Origin: DASSBQ01 sp040981125
Lineage (GTDB): Bacteria > Nitrospirota > Nitrospiria > Nitrospirales > Nitrospiraceae
Length of the DNA stretch: 64,000 nt
Assembly (NCBI GenBank): GCA_040981125.1
Contig: JANRMQ010000004.1
Location: 313,442 to 377,441 of the forward strand
Reading direction: 5' to 3'
The notes under the pieces: generated by a model
What the model saw: only the letters and a program-made list of their open reading frames with translations
What the model was told of the DNA's origin: nothing
The model's database searches: none
Translations under genes and position numbers: made by a program
In this document: in pieces, positions 59,698 through 64,000 of the stretch
Position numbering within the stretch: position 1 is the stretch's first letter
Layout: every line of letters begins with the position of its first letter

Positions 59698-60639
59698 ATG
59701 AGCAGAGAATTGAAGCTTTTCTCGGGCAGCGCCAATCCTGCGCTCGCCCATGCGATTTGCGACTACCTCGGCATCCGCATCGGCGAAGCGACGGTGTCCT
59801 CGTTCAGTGACGGAGAAGTCCGTGTCAAAATAGAGGAAAATGTTCGCGGGGCCGATGTGTTTGTGACTCAGTCGTGCTGCGCGCCCGTCAACGATTCGAT
59901 CATGGAATTGCTCATCATGATCGATGCCGTCAAACGGTCTTCTGCCAATCGCATCACCGCCGTCATTCCCTACTTCGGCTACGGACGGCAGGATCGGAAG
60001 GATCAGCCGCGTGTTCCGATCTCCGCCAAGTTGGTCGCGGACATCATTACGACCGCCGGGGCGGATCGCGTGCTGACCATGGACTTGCATGCCGGACAGA
60101 TCCAAGGGTTCTTCAACATTCCCGTTGACCACCTGTATGCCCTCCCGGTGCTGATGGACTATATCACCAAGCGCAAAATCGCGGATCTCGTCATCGTGTC
60201 TCCTGACGCCGGCGGCGTGGAACGGGCTCGTGCTTTTGCAAAGCGACTGCAGGCCAATCTGGCGATCATCGACAAGCGGCGAGAGGGGCCCAATCAAGCG
60301 CAGGTGATGAACATCATCGGGGATGTTCAGGGAAAGAGCGCGTTGCTCTTGGACGACATGATCGATACGGCCGGCACGATCGTGCAGGGAGCGCAAGCCT
60401 GCTATGACAAGGGCGCGCGCGAAGTATGGGCCGGCTGCACTCATCCGGTGTTGTCCGGACCGGCGCTTGACCGTCTCTGTCGATCCTGCCTGGCGGAGGT
60501 CATCGTGACGGATACGATTCCGTTGCGGGGGAAGGAAGAAGCGTGCCCCAAGCTCCATATGCTCTCGGTGGCGCCGTTGCTCGGTGAAGCGATCCGGCGT
60601 ATCCACGAAGATGAATCAGTCAGTTCGCTCTTTATATGA
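59698..60639 (+). CDS. prs: Ribose-phosphate pyrophosphokinase
   Basis: The 313-residue class I PRPP synthase starts L-K-L-F-S-G-S-A-N-P-A-L. It has P-Y-F-G-Y-G-R-Q-D-R-K for ATP, D-L-H-A-G-Q-I-Q-G-F-F for metal binding, and D-D-M-I-D-T-A-G-T as the ribose-5-phosphate/PRPP loop. It makes PRPP for nucleotides, His and Trp. Length is normal and the gene order is conserved. Confidence 0.97.
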   Translation: MSRELKLFSGSANPALAHAICDYLGIRIGEATVSSFSDGEVRVKIEENVRGADVFVTQSCCAPVNDSIMELLIMIDAVKRSSANRITAVIPYFGYGRQDRKDQPRVPISAKLVADIITTAGADRVLTMDLHAGQIQGFFNIPVDHLYALPVLMDYITKRKIADLVIVSPDAGGVERARAFAKRLQANLAIIDKRREGPNQAQVMNIIGDVQGKSALLLDDMIDTAGTIVQGAQACYDKGAREVWAGCTHPVLSGPALDRLCRSCLAEVIVTDTIPLRGKEEACPKLHMLSVAPLLGEAIRRIHEDESVSSLFI

Positions 60640-60679
60640 TGACGGTGTGAGACCGGTTCGGTCGTGAGGGAGGATTCCG

Positions 60680-61456
60680 ATGAAGTTTGATCTGGCGGTA
60701 GAAGCAAGGCAAGGCGTCGGCAAAGGGCCGGCGCGCCAACTGCGGCGAGCGGGCAAAGTGCCGGCCGTGCTGTATGGACAAGGGGAATGTCTTCTGTTGA
60801 CGGTGAATCCCGACGATCTGGTGAAGATTCTGCGATCGCACGCGGGTGCGACGGCTTTGATTTCGCTGACTGTAGACGGGGCCAGCTCCAAGACCAGCCG
60901 GATCGCTCTATTGCGGGACTATCAAGTCGATCCGATTACCGGCCAGGTGTTGCATGCGGACCTGTTCGAAGTATTAATGGACAAACCCATTCGCGTAAAG
61001 GTGCCGGTAACCTTGATCGGAGGCCAACCTCTCGGATTGAAAGACGGCGGGATCTTGCACCACAACATGCGAGAGCTTCATATCGAGTGCCTGCCCTCGG
61101 TGCTTCCTGATTCCATCGAGGTCGATGCATCGCAGTTGGGCATTAACCAAGGTATTCACTTGAAAGAGGTGCCGCCGCGCGACGGCGTGAGATTTCTTGA
61201 TGATCCGGAGCAGATGATCGTGAGTGTGGCGGCTCCGATGTCGGACGCCAAACTCGAAGCGCTGCTGACGAGCGGGGCCGGACTGGAAACCGGTAAAGAG
61301 CCGGAGGTAGCGGTGAAAGGTAAAGCCGCTGTCGAGGGAGCGCCCGGCGAAGCAGCCAAGGCTGCGCCTGCCGGAGGTGAAGCGAAGGGGGGAGAAAAGA
61401 AGGAAGCAGCAGCGGCTCCCAAAGCCGAGAAGAAGGAGCCGGAAAAGAAGAAATAG
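60680..61456 (+). CDS. rplY: Ribosomal protein bL25, CTC form with C-terminal extension
   Basis: The 258-residue protein has the 5S rRNA-binding L25 domain at residues 1 to about 92 (R-x-G-x-G-K-G-P-A-R-Q-L-R-R, then V-P-A-V-L-Y-G). A TL5/CTC beta domain at about 95-185 follows, and then a tail of about 55 residues rich in Ala, Lys, Glu and Gly, probably disordered. The ATG has GGGAGG upstream. The longer CTC form is usual in this gene order. Confidence 0.95.
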   Translation: MKFDLAVEARQGVGKGPARQLRRAGKVPAVLYGQGECLLLTVNPDDLVKILRSHAGATALISLTVDGASSKTSRIALLRDYQVDPITGQVLHADLFEVLMDKPIRVKVPVTLIGGQPLGLKDGGILHHNMRELHIECLPSVLPDSIEVDASQLGINQGIHLKEVPPRDGVRFLDDPEQMIVSVAAPMSDAKLEALLTSGAGLETGKEPEVAVKGKAAVEGAPGEAAKAAPAGGEAKGGEKKEAAAAPKAEKKEPEKKK

Positions 61457-61458
61457 CA

Positions 61459-62043
61459 TTGCACCTCATCGTCGGACTGGGCAACCCCGGTTCTTCCTAT
61501 ACCAGAACGCGCCACAATGCCGGCCTCTGGGTCATAGAGCGAGCCGCCGCTCGCTGGTCCATCCGTCTCACTCGGCACGGTCATGCCCTACGAGGAACCG
61601 GGCGACTGGGTTCCGAAGCGGTCGAACTCGCCGGAGCACTCGACTGGATGAACCTGAGCGGTCCTCCCATCAAATCGCTCCTCCGTGAACTTCGTTTGGA
61701 CGTTGATCGCCTGGTGGTGACCCATGATGATTTGGATCTGGAGCCGGGTCGGCTGCGCATCAAGCAGAACGGCGGCCATGGAGGGCATAATGGAATTCGA
61801 TCGATCCTCGAAATCTTGGGCACCGGGCAATTCATGCGGATGAAGATCGGGATCGGACGGCCTCCACGCGGGTTGGATTCCGCCGATTACGTGCTTGAGC
61901 CGGTGACGAAGGCGGAGTTGGACGTCATTGAGCCTTGCCTCGAGCGGGCAGTCGATGCTTTGGAAGTCCTGCTCCATCGCGGGCCGGCCGCCGCGATGAA
62001 CCAGTTCAACGTGAGAGAGCGGGACGACCCAGGCGAATTATGA
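61459..62043 (+). CDS. pth: Peptidyl-tRNA hydrolase
   Basis: The 194-residue protein starts L-I-V-G-L-G-N-P-G-S-S-Y and has T-R-H-N-A-G with the catalytic His. D-D-L-D-L-E-P-G-R-L-R and G-G-H-G-G-H-N-G-I-R-S-I follow. It releases stalled peptidyl-tRNAs. The start is TTG 61459, since only it gives the conserved N-terminus; it lies 2 bp after the rplY stop, so translation is probably coupled. Confidence 0.95.
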   Translation: MHLIVGLGNPGSSYTRTRHNAGLWVIERAAARWSIRLTRHGHALRGTGRLGSEAVELAGALDWMNLSGPPIKSLLRELRLDVDRLVVTHDDLDLEPGRLRIKQNGGHGGHNGIRSILEILGTGQFMRMKIGIGRPPRGLDSADYVLEPVTKAELDVIEPCLERAVDALEVLLHRGPAAAMNQFNVRERDDPGEL

Positions 62044-62131
62044 ATGCTGAATCCGGAATTCTGAATGGTAAGCGACAAGGAGTCCTGCCTCTCTCTTCAA
62101 TTCATCATTCAGGACTCCTAATTCAGCATTC
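62042..62131. repeat. Nested inverted repeat between pth and ychF
   Basis: Outer arms GAATGCTGAAT and ATTCAGCATTC (62042-62052, 62121-62131) are perfect over 11 bp. Inner arms AGGAGTCCTG and CAGGACTCCT (62078-62087, 62110-62119) are perfect over 10 bp. The two nested stems would fold into one long hairpin. It is lower in GC than its surroundings and looks like a small intergenic repeat rather than a T-tract terminator. Confidence 0.6.
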
Positions 62132-62148
62132 CATACGATAGGTTGGTT

Positions 62149-63240
62149 ATGGCTTTGTGTTGCGGCATGATCGGGTTGCCGAACGTCGGGAAGACGACGG
62201 TCTATAACGCCTTGACGGGCGGCGGCGCGCTGGCGGCCAACTATCCGTTCGCGACGGTCGATCCGAATACCGGTATCGCGCTGGTGCCGGATCCCCGGCT
62301 GGCGGTGCTGACCGACATATTCAAATCCAAGAAAACCACCTATAGCACGCTCGAGGTGCGCGACATCGCCGGCTTGGTCGAAGGGGCCAGCAAAGGCGAA
62401 GGATTGGGCAATCAATTTCTCGGCCATATTCGCGAAGTCGATGCTCTGTTACACGTCGTCCGCTGCTTCCAGGGAACGGACGTGGTCCATGTGAGCGGGG
62501 GCGTCCATCCTCTCCGCGACATTGGAACGATTGAAACCGAACTCATGCTGGCCGACCTTGATACGCTCGAACGCCGGAAACAGAAAACGGAAAAAAAGGT
62601 CAGGGCCGGCGAGAAGAAAGCGGCGGTGGAACTGGCCTTTATCCAGAAGCTGTCCGGCCTGCTCGACAAGGGGGAGTGGCTGGGGAATTTGTCGTATACG
62701 CCCGAGGAACGCACCATGTTGGCAGAGTTCCAACTCCTCGCGGCCAAACCGGTGTTGTTTGTGGCGAACGTGTCGGAAGGCGCGGATACCGACGAGGCGA
62801 TGGTGAAGGCGGTCCGGGAGTTTGCCGAGAGGCGAGGCGCGCGGGTCGTGACGATTTGCGGGCAATTGGAGGCGGAGCTGTCGTCTTTGCCGGAATCGGA
62901 GCGTGCGGATTTTTTGAAAGAAATGGGGTTGGCCGAGTCAGGTCTGGTGCGCCTGACACGGGAGGCCTACCAGCTTTTGCGCATTGTCACTTTTTTCACC
63001 GCCGGGGAAGTCGAATCCCGGGCTTGGCCTATCCCCGAGGGTATGAAGGCTCCGCAAGCGGCCGGAAAGATCCACACCGATATGGAGCGCGGATTCATTC
63101 GCGCCGAGGTTTATCATTACGATGATCTGTTGGCCTGCGGGTCGGAGGCGAAGGTGAAGGAAAAAGGGTTGTTCCGGCTGGAAGGGAAGGAGTATGTGAT
63201 CAAGGAAGGGGATGTGGTGTATTTCCGGTTCAATGTGTAA
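62149..63240 (+). CDS. ychF: Ribosome-binding ATPase YchF (Obg-like)
   Basis: The 363-residue protein has a G1 loop G-L-P-N-V-G-K-T-T and P-F-A-T-V-D-P-N. D-I-A-G-L-V-E-G-A-S-K-G-E-G-L-G-N-Q-F-L serves as G3, and N-V-S-E-G as the altered G4 that favours ATP. A coiled-coil insert and the C-terminal TGS domain (A-G-K-I-H-T-D-M-E-R-G-F-I-R-A-E) follow. It binds ribosomes and takes part in stress response. ATG 62149 begins the conserved sequence. Confidence 0.96.
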   Translation: MALCCGMIGLPNVGKTTVYNALTGGGALAANYPFATVDPNTGIALVPDPRLAVLTDIFKSKKTTYSTLEVRDIAGLVEGASKGEGLGNQFLGHIREVDALLHVVRCFQGTDVVHVSGGVHPLRDIGTIETELMLADLDTLERRKQKTEKKVRAGEKKAAVELAFIQKLSGLLDKGEWLGNLSYTPEERTMLAEFQLLAAKPVLFVANVSEGADTDEAMVKAVREFAERRGARVVTICGQLEAELSSLPESERADFLKEMGLAESGLVRLTREAYQLLRIVTFFTAGEVESRAWPIPEGMKAPQAAGKIHTDMERGFIRAEVYHYDDLLACGSEAKVKEKGLFRLEGKEYVIKEGDVVYFRFNV

Positions 63241-63269
63241 TAGGCTCTGAACGTGTAATAGGCCCTGAA
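63235..63269 (+). repeat. 18-bp tandem duplication over the ychF stop codon
   Basis: GTGTAATAGGCTCTGAA at 63235-63251 is repeated as GTGTAATAGGCCCTGAA at 63253-63269 with one change. The copied part includes the ychF stop codon. Probably replication slippage. Confidence 0.55.
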
Positions 63270-63291
63270 GCCTGTGGAAACACCTTTCTGT

Positions 63292-63313
63292 CATTCCCGC
63301 GCAGGCGGGAACC
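63292..63313. repeat. REP-like hairpin downstream of ychF
   Basis: TTCCCGC and GCGGGAA (63294-63300, 63305-63311) enclose a 4-nt loop within CATTCCCGC...GCGGGAACCC. This short palindrome type (ATTCCCGC-N-GCGGGAA) is widespread as an intergenic repeat in many Gram-negatives. It may end the ychF transcript. Confidence 0.5.
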
Positions 63314-63370
63314 CACAGTCCGAGGCCCATGCCTTTTTGATCCTGCCGCCCTGTCCTGCCCTGCTCAGCA

Positions 63371-63994
63371 CTACAGTTCGACCGCACTAAGCCTTCCATC
63401 TGCTCGACTGTGCAACTTGTTCCGTTCCAAGCGAGCTTGAACGGAACTTCGAACAGTGCCCGTCGTCGCTTCCAGCGACCGCATCTGCTCGGCAAGTGCG
63501 GTACCGAACCTTCGTGCGATTCGCGATGCAGGACAAGGGCGGCTGGCCCGTTCTGAACGTCGACAATTAGCACATCGGTCGGGCCTCGCTGGTTCTCGTT
63601 CCTCGCACATCAGCATCAGCTCGCCCACAATGTCGCAGCACCACAGCCCAGGCGGGTGCACAAGGGAAAGGTTACGGTTAAGTGAAATGGTTTCGACTCG
63701 GTCGTGCCTCGGCTGACGAACGGCGCGCGGTCTCGTTGTCGCCATCATGCCTTGGTTGGTGAAGTCATGCCCGACATTGTTATTCCTCACGAGTGCTCCT
63801 ATAAAGCTGTGTCGAAACGCCGCAATGTCATCGCACTCTGTCAAATGCAGTCGCTGATCGGCAATTGCCGCGATGGCGCACACCTCGCCGCGCATCCGTT
63901 CCATCCGAGGCGCCACTCCAGCGATGTCCCAAGTAAAGGGCAGATACCATCGTCCTGGCGGCGCAGCCGATACAAATCGGGCGCGCCATTGCGA
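63371..63994 (-). other. Long open frame without recognised product; possible degraded gene
   Basis: On the minus strand a frame is open from just after a TGA at 63997-63995 down to 63371. Only GTG 63916 offers an early start, giving 181 residues. The translation includes W-Y-L-P-F-T-W-D-I-A-G and H-P-P-G-L-W-C-C-D-I-V-G-E-L-M-L, then turns into a low-quality Arg-rich stretch. A second minus-strand frame beginning near 63573 (V-D-V-Q-N-G-P-A-A-L-V-L) looks more protein-like from there. This could be a frameshifted remnant. No family is recognised; the rest of 63314-64000 shows no other clear gene. Confidence 0.2.
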
Positions 63995-64000
63995 TCAGGG

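Noticed and set aside
1..64000. CRISPR arrays, prophage or transposase genes
   Set aside because: I saw no regularly spaced repeats and no integrase, transposase or phage structural proteins.

Overview
The window looks like a chromosomal segment of a Gram-negative, Nitrospira-like bacterium (phylum Nitrospirota). This is inferred from a GC-rich genome with many ATGA start/stop overlaps, a complete dcw cluster in the classical order with meso-DAP-type MurE, short exported proteins sharing a D-P-x-G-F-x-G-x-P-W-G motif, and a MITE-like repeat with CTGTTGAAAAA termini. No rRNA, tRNA, phage, IS transposase or CRISPR array was found.

Layout. (1) 1-4.5 kb, minus strand: a tetR - membrane fusion protein - RND permease efflux operon; the permease runs off the left edge, and a 282-bp inverted-repeat element lies between the two pump genes. 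(2) 4.6-12.3 kb: a phosphonate pathway. A PEP-mutase/nucleotidyltransferase fusion reads left behind two exported paralogues. Reading right from a good sigma70-type promoter are a two-subunit phosphonopyruvate decarboxylase, a 2-aminoethylphosphonate (AEP) transaminase, a PntC-like cytidylyltransferase and a fused nucleotidyltransferase-like/CDP-alcohol phosphotransferase. Together they could make AEP, activate it as CMP-AEP and transfer it to a lipid or other alcohol. (3) 12.3-22.7 kb: an envelope-glycan block with an LPG-synthase-type membrane protein, four glycosyltransferases, a Wzx-like flippase, a LarA-like nickel-pincer racemase homologue and a GT39-type membrane glycosyltransferase. 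(4) 23-30.6 kb: mixed genes: a putative glycosidase-fold protein, CstA, YajQ, a BNR-repeat lipoprotein, a lipoprotein with a strict ten-residue IG repeat, and AsnRS. (5) 30.8-48.5 kb: rsmH-ftsL-ftsI-murE-murF-mraY-murD-ftsW-murG-murC-murB-ddl-ftsQ-ftsA-ftsZ. It is preceded by a strong promoter and a MraZ-box-like triple repeat, but mraZ itself is absent. (6) 48.5-53 kb: a Firmicute/cyanobacterium-like ylm block (pgeF, yggS, proC, yggT, divIVA) without sepF, then a beta-lactamase-fold gene and a small unknown. (7) 53.4-58.6 kb: pgsA and pilC-pilS-pilR. (8) 58.6-63.2 kb: the conserved ispE-prs-rplY-pth-ychF run. The last 760 bases hold a REP-like hairpin and no gene I can name.

The most interesting part is region 2 joined to region 3: a candidate route to an AEP-decorated lipid or glycan. 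The mutase lacks the standard PepM motif, having Cys where PepM has Asn. Its fused nucleotidyltransferase domain has lost its glycine/arginine loop, while a separate intact nucleotidyltransferase is present. Calls rest on motifs and context read by eye; no database search was run.
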